This document shows positions 1-9,002 of a stretch of DNA of 34,806 nucleotides, piece by piece (the stretch's first letter is position 1; the number at the start of each line of letters is the position of its first letter). A program made the position numbers and the translations under genes. The DNA is taken from the NCBI GenBank assembly GCA_009937625.1, contig JAACFA010000002.1:1-34806 (forward strand), in the 5' to 3' direction. This stretch comes from Gammaproteobacteria bacterium (GTDB lineage Bacteria; Pseudomonadota; Gammaproteobacteria; GCA-001735895). Under the pieces are notes generated by a model. The model was not told the DNA's origin. It was given only the letters and a program-made list of their open reading frames with translations, and did not search any database.

Positions 1-192
1 ATGACGAAATCGGTAAGATATTTGCCTAACTTAGTTTTTGCTTTGTTTCTAAGCAGACGCTGAGAATTGTTTCCTGGGCTTCAAAGAACGGCCAACAGCG
101 GACCCTTATTTCTCACCCAATATTAGTGCCGTGATCACAATCCCCTGGCGTATTAGGTACGAGAATACGTTTTTTTCGGATATGCTAACCCT

Positions 193-1947
193 ATGGCTGA
201 GAAATTCTCCAATCACAAACTGACTGCAATTTTGTATGCAGATGTGGCGGGTTATAGTCGCCTGACTGGCAAGGATGAAATGGGCACCCATAAACGCGTC
301 ATGGAGACGCTTGATTATGCCAGTGAGGCGATAAAACAAGCTGATGGCACGGTATTGCGCTATGCTGGCGATGCTATCCTGGCGGAATTTTCGAGCGTAC
401 TAAAGCTTGTGCAAACAGCAGTAAAAATACAAACCGAACTTGAAAGCAGGAATACCGAATTTTCCGCTGAGGATAAGATTCAGATCAGGATTGGATTGAA
501 TATCGGGGAGGTTTTGGAAGATCGTGGCGAAATATATGGTGATGGCGTCAATCTGGCGGCACGTCTTGAAGCAGCCGCGGAGCCAGGTGGTATTTGTATT
601 TCCGCCGCTGTCTACGAACAGATTAGGGGTAAGTTTGACGCTGAGTTTCTCGATGGTGGCAGCCAGACTTTCAAAAATATAGCCAATCCCGTTCAAGTTT
701 ATTACTGGACACCGAGGGTCTTACCAGAAGTAGCCCCCCCAGATTTTGCATTACCCTCAAAACCATCGATTGCGATTTTGGCTTTCGAGAACATGAGCAA
801 CGATCCGGAACAGAATTTTTTTGCCGAAGGGATTAGCGAAGACATTATTACCGAGCTTTCCAAGTTTCGGTCATTTTTTGTCATTGCCCGAAATTCGTCA
901 TTTGCCTTTAAAGCCCAGTCAACTGATGTTAAAGAGATAGGCAGAAAACTAGGTGTGCGATACGTCGTAGAAGGTAGCGTTCGGAGAGCAGGCGACCGGG
1001 TTCGGATCACCGCCCAGCTAATAGATGCCATCGATGATAAACACTTGTGGGCAGACCGCTACGATCGGGAGTTAGAAGATATATTCGCGGTTCAGGATGA
1101 AGTAACGCAAGCAATTGTCACCACAATCGAACCCCAGCTTATTAGCAGCGAACGTCAACGCGCACGACGCAAGCCTACAAAAAATCTAAATGCGTGGGAA
1201 TCTTATCAACGTGGGCTATGGCACATATATCAATACAAGCCTGAAGACACCATAAAGGCACTGGAATTTTTAGAAAATGCGATCCAGTTAGACCCAAATT
1301 TTTCTTCCGCATACGGGGGATTTGCATTTGCAATGTACGTTCACCTTCTAATGGGTATTTCGCGGGATCGAGATGGTGATCTTGAGCGTGGTCTGAAAGC
1401 AGGACTTACAGCAGTATCTATTGACGAAAATGATCCCTTTGCGCATGTAGGGCTGGGGCGAATTCGCATCATTCGAGCAGAGCACAAGCAGGCAATCGCG
1501 TCTTTCGACCGCGCCATTGAACTCAATCCTAGTTTTGCACTTGCACACTACGGAAAGGCTCATTGCCTTTGGCACTGCGGTCACCCGGATCAGGCAATTA
1601 ACTCACATGACGAGGCGATGCGGCTAAGCCCACGCGACCCGTTGATGTGGACTTTTCTAGCCAGTAAAGCAATCGCGTTATATATGCTGCAACGATACGA
1701 GGAGGCGTTAGACTGTTCCCACCGCGCCCAGCAATATCCGATAACTGCGATTTGGGCTCATATGGGTGAGTTAGCAACACTTGGAGTCCTGAACCGACAG
1801 GAAGAGGCCCAAGAGGCGCTTGAGCGTGCATTGATACTTCAACCCGATCTTTCCATATCATTTGTAAAACAGGCGTTGCCCATTACCCATGCTGCCAGCA
1901 TGGAGCATTTCATCGATGGCCTAACCAAAGCAGGTGTGCCCGATTAA
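193..1947 (+). CDS. Adenylate/guanylate cyclase-domain protein with TolB-like and TPR regions
   Basis: A 584-residue cytoplasmic signalling protein. Residues 8-165 form a class III nucleotide cyclase homology domain. Its two metal-binding aspartates are D17 (in YADVAGYS) and D60 (in RYAGDAILAEF), and the VNLAARLE motif supplies N120 and R124, so the site looks intact. Residues about 190-320 match the TolB/FlgO-like region common in such proteins (SIAILAFENMSNDPEQ, then VVEGSVRRAG). Residues about 330-580 are TPR-like helical repeats (for example ALEFLENAIQLDPNF and AIASFDRAIELNPSF). No membrane segment is seen. By family it would make cAMP or cGMP, with the TPR part sensing a partner; the substrate cannot be told from sequence. 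It is monocistronic, AT-richer than the cytochrome region, and convergent with the sulfotransferase gene across repeat copy 1. Confidence 0.88.
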   Translation: MAEKFSNHKLTAILYADVAGYSRLTGKDEMGTHKRVMETLDYASEAIKQADGTVLRYAGDAILAEFSSVLKLVQTAVKIQTELESRNTEFSAEDKIQIRIGLNIGEVLEDRGEIYGDGVNLAARLEAAAEPGGICISAAVYEQIRGKFDAEFLDGGSQTFKNIANPVQVYYWTPRVLPEVAPPDFALPSKPSIAILAFENMSNDPEQNFFAEGISEDIITELSKFRSFFVIARNSSFAFKAQSTDVKEIGRKLGVRYVVEGSVRRAGDRVRITAQLIDAIDDKHLWADRYDRELEDIFAVQDEVTQAIVTTIEPQLISSERQRARRKPTKNLNAWESYQRGLWHIYQYKPEDTIKALEFLENAIQLDPNFSSAYGGFAFAMYVHLLMGISRDRDGDLERGLKAGLTAVSIDENDPFAHVGLGRIRIIRAEHKQAIASFDRAIELNPSFALAHYGKAHCLWHCGHPDQAINSHDEAMRLSPRDPLMWTFLASKAIALYMLQRYEEALDCSHRAQQYPITAIWAHMGELATLGVLNRQEEAQEALERALILQPDLSISFVKQALPITHAASMEHFIDGLTKAGVPD

Positions 1948-2040
1948 GATTTTCCATCAAGGGAATTAAAATATTACCGTTACCCCTGCCTTAGTAAATT
2001 TATTGAGAGTCCGAGATGGTCGTTCTGAGCCGCTCAAAAA

Positions 2041-2218
2041 AATTTTCTCAGCGTCAGCTTTTCATGCTTTAGGATAAAAATTCAGGATATTTGTAATTTC
2101 GCGATAGTCTCGAAAACAGCCCTCACCTCTCGTGAAGGCGACAGGCAAAAAGTTCGATATGTGTCCACGATGGGGAGCCAGAGAAGCCGATTTGAGTTCG
2201 CTCAGCCGGCTTTTTCTT
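2041..2218 (+). repeat. Dispersed intergenic repeat, copy 1 (terminator-like hairpin)
   Basis: About 170 bp closely matching copy 3 at 32573-32795. The 74 bp at 2145-2218 are identical to 9666-9739 in copy 2. It holds an outer stem TTCGCGA (2098-2104) with TCGTGAA (2130-2136) around a 25-nt loop. A second hairpin pairs AAGCCG (2184-2189) with CGGCTT (2207-2212) and TGAG with CTCA around a TTCG loop, followed by TTTTTCTT. It lies between convergent genes, so a bidirectional terminator is one plausible role; the conserved upstream 100 bp suggests more than termination. Confidence 0.85.
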
Positions 2219-2471
2219 CGCAGTTGATATCGTCACTTCGGGATAACGCGAGCATTCGTTCAGGGCCTTTTTTTGCCTGGAACTGAGCCGAATTTCCCGC
2301 GCCATTGCGCGCTGCTTCGATACGCCGCGACCTGCGAACTCTCCCGGCAATTGCGCCTGCATCGCACTATCGCCGTCACACTCCCGTTGGCGGGATAGCA
2401 CAGGGGAGTGGTGCCGGAGCGATATCCAGGCGAACTGGTCGAACCAGGGGCTCGAGGCATCTGTCGACTGA
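2219..2471. other. Intergenic stretch without recognisable gene
   Basis: This is the remainder of the 1948-2471 gap after repeat copy 1. Reading frames here are open by chance (up to 140 codons on the minus strand, running through the repeat), but no domain, start signal or codon pattern supports a gene. It may be decayed coding sequence or insertion debris, because copies 2 and 3 share a different sequence just after the hairpin while copy 1 does not. Confidence 0.4.
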
Positions 2472-3203
2472 CTATAATTCGTCCTCAAGCCAATGCGCCC
2501 GGTTGACAGCGGACAGGTGCTTCCTTGCCTCTTTTTCGTTGACAAACCGGTCGCCGATCCGGTTTGGGTTCTGCTTTTTTAGGTCCGAAACGGTAAACTC
2601 ATTCCGAATTGTTAGAAAGGACGCGATTCGTATCAGCAACTCGTCCATGTCGGAGAAATCGGCGTAGGTAACATGCAAGACATTGTCCCTGTTTAGGACG
2701 GTTTGCTTGAAGAGATAGTCAAGCGTTTGTGCGGCCCTGAAATACTCGTTATAGGCGTATTGATCGAAACTGGTCTTGTGCCCGAGGTCGATTTGCACGG
2801 ATTCCCGCGTTGCCCAGATCCGGTCTTCTAGCGCCCGGAACCACGAGGTAGCCTGAGCGAGCTTATTCTCCCTTTCGAGGTATATGATTTTCAGGGCCTG
2901 ATCTTCTACTATGGTTTTCAGCACCTCGGCGTGGTGTCCCAGCATAAAATTAAAACCGAGTGCATAGATTCCCTTGGCAAATATCGACTCGTAAAACTCG
3001 TGGTAGAAAGACACTGGATCACGATCGCGGTACTGTACGGCAGCCATCTCGGACTCGTCATTATTAGGATCCAGTCGCGCGATCATGGATAGGTTATACA
3101 GTTCATTATCACAAAACACCTGTTTATTGCTGCTGAGGGTGTTGATCAGGAAGGTCGATCCGCTCCTGGGTTGACTAACGACAACAAAGTTTACTTTTGC
3201 CAT
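2472..3203 (-). CDS. Sulfotransferase-family protein of the glycan cluster
   Basis: 243 residues. The N-terminus carries a PAPS 5'-phosphosulfate-binding loop (SQPRSGSTFL, residues 10-19) after a hydrophobic strand (VNFVVV). A later segment, YLERENKLAQATSW, resembles the 3'-phosphate-binding region of Stf0/LPS-type sulfotransferases. The family moves sulfate from PAPS to hydroxyls of glycans or lipids. No signal peptide is seen, so it should act in the cytoplasm before export. It is the last gene of the minus-strand glycan cluster, about 160 bp after the GT4 gene. The acceptor is unknown; because the neighbours are glycan genes, a sulfated surface polysaccharide is a reasonable guess. Complete and of usual size for the compact members. 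Confidence 0.8.
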   Translation of the reverse strand: MAKVNFVVVSQPRSGSTFLINTLSSNKQVFCDNELYNLSMIARLDPNNDESEMAAVQYRDRDPVSFYHEFYESIFAKGIYALGFNFMLGHHAEVLKTIVEDQALKIIYLERENKLAQATSWFRALEDRIWATRESVQIDLGHKTSFDQYAYNEYFRAAQTLDYLFKQTVLNRDNVLHVTYADFSDMDELLIRIASFLTIRNEFTVSDLKKQNPNRIGDRFVNEKEARKHLSAVNRAHWLEDEL

Positions 3204-3363
3204 GCGCTGGTAGGTTCTAGCTCGTCGCTAGCTACATTCCGGAGGTGAATTTGAACGGAGTAACTCGTTGTGATAGGTAGGTTGGCGCATAGAGCAGTCG
3301 CAGGCATATCGATTACAATCCCTGGTGATTCCTTTTGTCGCTTATTAACCTGGTGATCATCCG

Positions 3364-4842
3364 CTAATGTTTCTGTTTATATATATACTCTAATTGTTTT
3401 ATATGGTCGTCGAACGATACCAGCGGCATCGCATGCTCCCAAAACTCCGCAAGCAAAAAATCTCTTTTTAATACCTGCTCGAGCTTATTTATAAAACCTG
3501 TAGTATTGCCATTGCGAAAAACGAATTTGGAGTTATCGCCGAGTTCGCTGGCCCCACCCAAATCACTAGTTAAAATAGGTATACCCCGGCTAACTATTTC
3601 TATCGCTACCTGCGGTAAATTGTCCTCCCACAATACAGGTATGATACCAAGATCAACCCTAGACAGAATTTCATCTAGCTGCTCATGAATGTACCCATTT
3701 GTAAAATATATATTATTAAATTTTCTGCCGAGCATTTCGATTCTTTCATATGCCCTGTAGTCTTTTTTTTCCACGGCGATTACGATACTAATGCGCTTCG
3801 CGATTGCTATATGCATGGCCTCTAGTGCGTCCAGAAGAAAATAAAATCCTTTATCCCTTCTCATATATCCCAAATAACATATCGTCAATATGTCCCCATA
3901 ATCCCGCCTTAAGTTATAATTCGCCTGCTTTTCAGCGTGAACCGTGCCGATGTAGGAGACCTCTATCTTGGCTTTATTTATGCCATAGTGCTCCGCGATC
4001 ACTGCTACACGCCTGGAAACTGCCAGCACCTTATCGACATGATCATTGATAAGTGACACAAATGTCCTTCGCCTTTGTACAAAGAAGTCTGCCTGGCTGT
4101 TCAATTCCTCGAGGACAATTTTGCTTTTTGTACAACCGCGACTCGGGACCAGATTTCCCCGCCTCTTGGCAAGATATTTATATGGTTTGTACAAGAACCG
4201 AATAGACCTGAAGGCTGTCCTGTAAAACCACGATTTGGGGTGTACACCAACCGCCTTTAGGTGAAATGCAATGCGATGCGCGGCGATAACGACTTGCTGA
4301 TTAGCCCGATAAGGTAAACAACGTATGCAATCGTGCCCGCGATTGTAATCAGAGCAGTTTGCTTCATCGCTTTTCCACAGATTGACCTGGGGGCAGAATG
4401 GGTAGTAATTATGAAGCATCAGGATGAGGTTTGTAGTCGGGTAAGTCTCTTTAAGCCTGGTTACTTCAGCCGGTATACCTTCCAGATTATCAAAGTGAAC
4501 AACCTCGAACGGCCCATGCCTTTTCACAAAGTCAAGAAATACCCGTGTGGTTTCAGAATCACTCAGCACTGAATCCGCGTCGTAACAAAAGTGCCCAGGA
4601 GAAGTCACCGCGGAATTGACTATCTCAAATGTTCTGCATTTCCGTCCGTAAATATTTTTGGTAGGCCTGTAATATACCTTGCGCATGAAAGCGTTGTATG
4701 CGATCCCTGAAGACAGGAAGTAAATATCTCCCTTTTTGTTTTCAATCATTTTTGCTATCAGATGCTTCTGGTAGACGGCAACACCTCCCCCGCGTCCCTC
4801 AGGATCGTCGAATTGTACCCAGTTATAAAATAGTATTTTCAT
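3364..4842 (-). CDS. Family 4 (GT-B) glycosyltransferase
   Basis: 492 residues from the ATG at 4842, chosen because MKILFYNWVQFDDPEGRGGG is a typical GT4 N-terminus; 36 further upstream codons are open but unlike the family. The C-terminal domain has the nucleotide-sugar region (PVLWEDNLPQVAIEIVSRG, then LTSDLGGASEL) with the usual glutamate spacing. The N-terminal half carries a cysteine cluster, HNYYPFCPQVNLW then C...C..C in NCSDYNRGHDCIRCLPY, seen in a subset of GT4 enzymes and possibly metal-binding or structural. The enzyme should add a sugar to a growing glycan at the cytoplasmic membrane face. It lies between glf and the sulfotransferase gene, same strand. Donor and linkage cannot be told. 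The gene is AT-rich compared with the cytochrome region. Confidence 0.85.
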   Translation of the reverse strand: MKILFYNWVQFDDPEGRGGGVAVYQKHLIAKMIENKKGDIYFLSSGIAYNAFMRKVYYRPTKNIYGRKCRTFEIVNSAVTSPGHFCYDADSVLSDSETTRVFLDFVKRHGPFEVVHFDNLEGIPAEVTRLKETYPTTNLILMLHNYYPFCPQVNLWKSDEANCSDYNRGHDCIRCLPYRANQQVVIAAHRIAFHLKAVGVHPKSWFYRTAFRSIRFLYKPYKYLAKRRGNLVPSRGCTKSKIVLEELNSQADFFVQRRRTFVSLINDHVDKVLAVSRRVAVIAEHYGINKAKIEVSYIGTVHAEKQANYNLRRDYGDILTICYLGYMRRDKGFYFLLDALEAMHIAIAKRISIVIAVEKKDYRAYERIEMLGRKFNNIYFTNGYIHEQLDEILSRVDLGIIPVLWEDNLPQVAIEIVSRGIPILTSDLGGASELGDNSKFVFRNGNTTGFINKLEQVLKRDFLLAEFWEHAMPLVSFDDHIKQLEYIYKQKH

Positions 4843-5098
4843 TCCGATTATATGGTTAGATACCAACCCGGACCTATTCCCGATACATTTTGCCTGAAAG
4901 AACAACTCGCATACGAAAATTGTTCTATTGCAATTCTTAAGTCCTTGCAAGAGATCAGTTTTTGTTGCCCTAAATCATATGGCTACAAAAGCATATGCCC
5001 TATTATGAAAACATGATGCCATCGAGCTGGACATCTTGCTCTTGCAAGTCGATTGATATTAAGGGTCGCAACGCTGAATCTGATCTATTGGGCAGGCT

Positions 5099-6202
5099 TC
5101 ACGCGGCCACTCCACAGCCCGACAGCGCTGAAGCTACGGCCTGATCCATATTGTAATAACGGTAGTTGGCCAGCCTTCCAATAAAAGTTATATTGTTTTC
5201 ATTTGCAGCAAGTTGTCTATAGCGCTTGTAAAGGGATTCATTTTCCGGGCGTGGCACCGGATAGTAGGGTTCGCCCTCCGCCGCGGGATATTCCCAAACG
5301 ATGGCGGTATCCGGGTGCCGCTGGCCCGAGAGATATTTGAACTCCGTACAGCGGGTGTAATCGTGATCATTGGGAAAGTTCACTGTACCAGCTGGCTGGA
5401 ACCGTTCCTGCGAAATATTTTCATGCTTAAAATGCAGGCTGCGAAAGGGCAATCTGCCAAACCGGTAATCATAATAGGCATCGATCGGGCCAGTATAAAA
5501 TATCCGTCTGGCCCGGATTTGGTTTCTCGAGAGGAAAAAGTCTTCCCCGGTGCGGACAGTGATATTGGGATGATCCAGCATCCTCCGAAACAGCGCAGTA
5601 TAACCCGCACTCGGCATTGCCTGGAAAGTATCCTGAAAGTAGCGATCGTCCCGGTTTATCAAAACCGGCACCCGGGCAGTTACCGACGATGAAAGCTCCT
5701 CCGGCCGAAGCCCCCACTGCTTGGTGGTGTAGCCCAGGAAGACCTTGCGATAGACATAATCCGCCAACTCCCTGAGATTTTCGCTGTCGCTTTCGCGTAA
5801 TTTCAAAATCGGCACCCGGGCATTCTCGCCATACTGGTTGATCAACTGTTGTTCAAGCCGGTGCGCCTCAGCTGCCGGAAATAGTGCATGCAAGGTGTTG
5901 AGATTGAATGGGAGTGGGACAAGCTTGCCGTCGATCTGTGCCAGCACCTTGTGTTCATAGGGTCGCCACCTGGTGAAACGGGAGAGATACTCCCGTATTC
6001 TGAGCGAATTGGTGTGAAAGATATGAGGCCCGTAGGGATGAATCAAAATCCCGGAATCGTTCAGCCTGTCGGCGGCATTTCCACCGATATGATCGCGCTT
6101 TTCTAGCACCAGAACTTTGAGGTTCAGTCCGGCAGCCATGCGCTCCGCGATTGTTGCGCCACTGAAGCCGGCGCCGACAACCAGACAGTCTATTTTGATC
6201 AC
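5099..6202 (-). CDS. glf: UDP-galactopyranose mutase
   Basis: 367 residues, the normal bacterial length. It converts UDP-galactopyranose to UDP-galactofuranose using reduced FAD. Seen in sequence: an FAD Rossmann motif at the N-terminus (VVGAGFSGATIAERMA), EKRDHIGGNA, the family motif PYGPHIFHTN, FNLNTLHALFP, LGYTTKQWG, TGPIDAYYDYRFG followed by RSLHF, and the C-terminal IGRLANYRYYNMDQAV. The enzyme looks intact. It sits between the ABC exporter genes and the GT4 gene on the same strand. Together they imply a galactofuranose-containing exported glycan such as an O-antigen. Start ATG at 6202 directly precedes the conserved Rossmann strand. Confidence 0.95.
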   Translation of the reverse strand: MIKIDCLVVGAGFSGATIAERMAAGLNLKVLVLEKRDHIGGNAADRLNDSGILIHPYGPHIFHTNSLRIREYLSRFTRWRPYEHKVLAQIDGKLVPLPFNLNTLHALFPAAEAHRLEQQLINQYGENARVPILKLRESDSENLRELADYVYRKVFLGYTTKQWGLRPEELSSSVTARVPVLINRDDRYFQDTFQAMPSAGYTALFRRMLDHPNITVRTGEDFFLSRNQIRARRIFYTGPIDAYYDYRFGRLPFRSLHFKHENISQERFQPAGTVNFPNDHDYTRCTEFKYLSGQRHPDTAIVWEYPAAEGEPYYPVPRPENESLYKRYRQLAANENNITFIGRLANYRYYNMDQAVASALSGCGVAA

Positions 6203-6373
6203 TATGTAACCATCAGCAGGTTAGTAAATCCGCTATCATAACGAATTTACCGCAGCTGACTACTTTTACCGCGAAATTTAAGCCGTATGCCGGGGGCTTC
6301 AGTTCTCGACATGAAGTCCATTGCCGGGTCTGATTGAAAAACATCGAGAGTAGGCATGGCTTAACGGGATTAT

Positions 6374-7090
6374 TCATGCTGATAACTGCGTCATCGAATA
6401 GGCCTCGAGCACGCTGTCAGGATCACCTATCATCCGGGCACCGCCTTTTTCGATCCACACCGCCCTATCACACAGGTTGCGAATAGTTTTCTCATTATGG
6501 GAAACCAGGACTACAGTCTTGTTAGAACGGATCTTCTGGCGCATGGCGTTCGCCGATTTCTCCCGAAACTCGGCATCACCCACACCGAGCGCTTCGTCAA
6601 AGAGCAGGATATCGGGGTCAGCTTGGAATGCCACCGAGAACCCCAGCCTGGCCCGCATTCCGGGCGAATAGGCACTGATGGGTTGATTAATAAACTCACC
6701 CAGTTCTGAAAAGGCAATAATCTCATCCATGCAAGCCTCGATCTTTTTGCGGCGCATGCCCAGGAGCATGCCGCTGAGCACCGCGTTTTCCCAACCGGTG
6801 AGCTGGGGTATAAAACCGACCTGTAGCGACAACAGCGAGGTATGACAGGGGATCTCGAAGCGGATGGTGCCCCTATCTGGACTTACGATACCCGCCAACA
6901 AGCGCAGCAACGTGCTTTTACCGACACCATTCCTGCCGATGACCCCAACCGTTTCACCGCGATAGATTTCCAGGGTAACGTCTTCGAGCGCCCAAAATGG
7001 CGTTTGTCGCCGAAACCCGCGCCTCCGTCGGTAGGAGACAGCGATATTCTTCAGGCTTACTAGGCGTTCACCCTGCTGCTCTGCAATCAT
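6374..7090 (-). CDS. wzt: Polysaccharide ABC transporter ATP-binding protein (Wzt/KpsT type)
   Basis: 238 residues. Walker A is GRNGVGKST at 52-60, the signature is YSPGMRARLGFS, and Walker B is DILLFDEALGVGD, followed by the switch histidine in VLVSHNEKT. The signature variant SPGMRARL is typical of polysaccharide exporters (Wzt, KpsT, TagH, RfbE). It lacks the C-terminal carbohydrate-binding domain of long Wzt proteins, so any terminus recognition must lie elsewhere. Its ATG overlaps the permease stop (ATGA at 7090), the usual arrangement for a coupled exporter. It powers transfer of lipid-linked glycan across the inner membrane. Confidence 0.93.
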   Translation of the reverse strand: MIAEQQGERLVSLKNIAVSYRRRRGFRRQTPFWALEDVTLEIYRGETVGVIGRNGVGKSTLLRLLAGIVSPDRGTIRFEIPCHTSLLSLQVGFIPQLTGWENAVLSGMLLGMRRKKIEACMDEIIAFSELGEFINQPISAYSPGMRARLGFSVAFQADPDILLFDEALGVGDAEFREKSANAMRQKIRSNKTVVLVSHNEKTIRNLCDRAVWIEKGGARMIGDPDSVLEAYSMTQLSA

Positions 7091-7851
7091 CAGATAAGAT
7101 CGATCTTGGTGAATTGCTGGTCGTAACGCAAATGCAGCCGGATACCGATAAGCAGTACAATCATGCTAAACGCTACCACGCCACCAAGTATGTTCCAATC
7201 AGGCCAAACACCCTGTATAAGCAGCTTGCGGTAAGACTCGACCAGGATGGCTATCGGATTGAGACGCAGGTAATCGGCTAGCGGTAGCGGTAGTGATTCA
7301 AGATCGAAGAAGATGCCGGACATAAAGAAAAGCAGGGTCAGCCCACTGTCGATAATCACCCTGAAATCCGGCAGCAAAGGCACGATAGCGGAAACCAGCC
7401 AAGTCAATGCAAAAATGAACAATAACTGGATAGCAAGTAACCCGGGGAGCACCAGCCAGGTAGGACCAGGATCGATTCCATAGAGCAGAAGAAAGGCAAG
7501 CAGCATGATCAGCACGACGAGGAATTTTACGGTATTGGTGACAACCGTAATCGTCGGGAATACGATTTTTGGAACATAAACCTGCTGCATCAACCACCCG
7601 TTTGCAACCAGGGAACCGGCACCCAGTTTTATCGTGTTATCGAACCAGCGCCATGCCACCAGCCCAATCAGTAGGAACGCAACATAGTCATCACTGCCCC
7701 GCTGAAACAGGACTCCGAATACAATATAGAATACGCCCATGTAGAGCAGCGGTTCTAGCACCCACCATATAATACCCAGGTAACCACGGGATGCCTCGAC
7801 TCTAAGGTCGGCATAGACTTTGTACCAGATCAATTCGATGTAATGCTGCAT
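7090..7851 (-). CDS. wzm: Polysaccharide ABC transporter permease (Wzm/ABC-2 type)
   Basis: 253 residues with about six hydrophobic segments, for example near residues 28-50 (GIIWWVLEPLLYMGVFYIVF), 58-68, 102-125, 137-160, 170-185 and 225-243. N-terminal RVEASRGYLGIIWW is typical of ABC-2 polysaccharide permeases (Wzm, KpsM, RfbD). It forms the inner-membrane channel partnering the ATPase encoded next, whose start codon overlaps this stop. It is the first gene of the minus-strand glycan cluster. The 297 bp upstream are shared with the divergent GT2 gene, are AT-rich, and should hold the promoters for both directions, though no clear -35/-10 pair was identified. Confidence 0.92.
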   Translation of the reverse strand: MQHYIELIWYKVYADLRVEASRGYLGIIWWVLEPLLYMGVFYIVFGVLFQRGSDDYVAFLLIGLVAWRWFDNTIKLGAGSLVANGWLMQQVYVPKIVFPTITVVTNTVKFLVVLIMLLAFLLLYGIDPGPTWLVLPGLLAIQLLFIFALTWLVSAIVPLLPDFRVIIDSGLTLLFFMSGIFFDLESLPLPLADYLRLNPIAILVESYRKLLIQGVWPDWNILGGVVAFSMIVLLIGIRLHLRYDQQFTKIDLI

Positions 7852-8148
7852 TGAAAATACTCTTGCTGCTGTCCTGCCAGCAGGACTAATAAGGGCTCAA
7901 ACCTCTGTCAGCCGTTACATTTGTTACGCTCAGCAGCACTATAATGAATGGAGATTTAAGTTTTAGCGATTTATGATACTGCGCATTTAAAAATACTCAA
8001 ACTGCTTCCATGACATATGCTCAGTACACTTTCCAATCGTCGCCATTCCGACCGTTCTTTTCGTCCAGCACCCAGGTGGCCACGGTTTTTAATGGTGATC
8101 CCCGGCGAAACGCGCTGCGTGAAAAAGATTGCGTGATTTAGCCTGGGC

Positions 8149-8922
8149 ATGCAAAACGATCTCGTATCCATAATTACGCCACTCTATAACGGATCAAGAC
8201 ACATTGCCGAAAGCATAGAGTCCGTTCTTAACCAAACTATTCCCTTATGGGAAATGATTGTTATCGATGATTGCAGTACTGACCAGGGCAGGGGCAGGGA
8301 AATTGTACGGGAGTATCTTGCCAAAGATCCCAGAATTTCATTGATTTGTCTTGAAAAAAATTCCGGTTCGTCTGGCGCAAGAAACTCAGGGATAAAAGTT
8401 GTTCGTGGCGAATATTTAGCGTTTCTTGATGCCGACGACCTCTGGGATAAGCGATTCCTGGAAAAACAGCTCTTGTTCATGAAACAATTGAACGCCAGTA
8501 TCGTGTTTTCGTCATATAGGAGAATTGCTGAAGATTCAAATGAAGAAATTCTTGCCCCGTTTATCGTGCCACGGCAGGTTGATTACCATGCCATATTAAA
8601 ATCAAATTCCATTTTTACGTCAACTGTCATGCTGCATACGAAAAAACTGGGAAAACACTATTTTAATCAACAGTTGGAGAGCCTGCGCGACGATTATGTT
8701 TACTGGCTTACTTTACTACGAGAGTATGTTGATTACGCTCATGGCAACCCCGAGATTCTGGCAACTTACAGGATGAGGAGGGATTCGGTCACAGCAAAAA
8801 AATCAAAGATGATTATCCCTCATTGGAAGGTGCTGCGCAAAAATGAACGTCTTTCCCTGGTAAGGAGTTTGTACTATATCAGCTGCTGGGCATGGATAAG
8901 TTTCTGGAAATACATGAAGTAA
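8149..8922 (+). CDS. Family 2 (GT-A) glycosyltransferase
   Basis: 257 residues. The N-terminus VSIITPLYNGSRHIAESIES is the classic GT2 nucleotide-binding strand, followed by VIDDCSTD and the metal-binding DXD-type motif DADD at residues 94-97 in AFLDADDLWD. The second half (residues about 140-230) keeps the usual GT2 acceptor-side pattern with RDDYVYWL, and no transmembrane anchor is present. It should transfer a sugar from a nucleotide donor to the lipid-linked glycan. It is transcribed divergently from the exporter genes, lies next to a decayed IS481 transposase, and shares the AT-rich composition of the cluster. Donor specificity cannot be inferred. Confidence 0.88.
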   Translation: MQNDLVSIITPLYNGSRHIAESIESVLNQTIPLWEMIVIDDCSTDQGRGREIVREYLAKDPRISLICLEKNSGSSGARNSGIKVVRGEYLAFLDADDLWDKRFLEKQLLFMKQLNASIVFSSYRRIAEDSNEEILAPFIVPRQVDYHAILKSNSIFTSTVMLHTKKLGKHYFNQQLESLRDDYVYWLTLLREYVDYAHGNPEILATYRMRRDSVTAKKSKMIIPHWKVLRKNERLSLVRSLYYISCWAWISFWKYMK

Positions 8923-8943
8923 TATGCTTAGTAGTTCGGTCTC

Positions 8944-8984
8944 GATCCGACAACCGCCGATTTTGATCGAGTGAATGTCGGATC
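8944..8984. repeat. 9-bp perfect inverted repeat downstream of the GT2 gene
   Basis: GATCCGACA (8944-8952) pairs with TGTCGGATC (8976-8984) across a 23-nt spacer, starting 22 bp after the GT2 stop codon. No T-run follows on either side, so it is a weak intrinsic terminator candidate. It may instead belong to the edge of the adjacent insertion-sequence remnant. Confidence 0.5.
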
Positions 8985-9002
8985 AGCCCTGTCTTGAATT
9001 AG

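Noticed and set aside
1-63. 20-codon ORF at the left edge
   Set aside because: It could be the tail of a gene outside the window, but it is too short and featureless to call.
2123-2545. 140-codon minus-strand ORF across repeat copy 1
   Set aside because: It runs through the repeat and into the end of the sulfotransferase gene. Its only counterpart is the same repeat translated at copy 2, so it is a by-product of the repeat.
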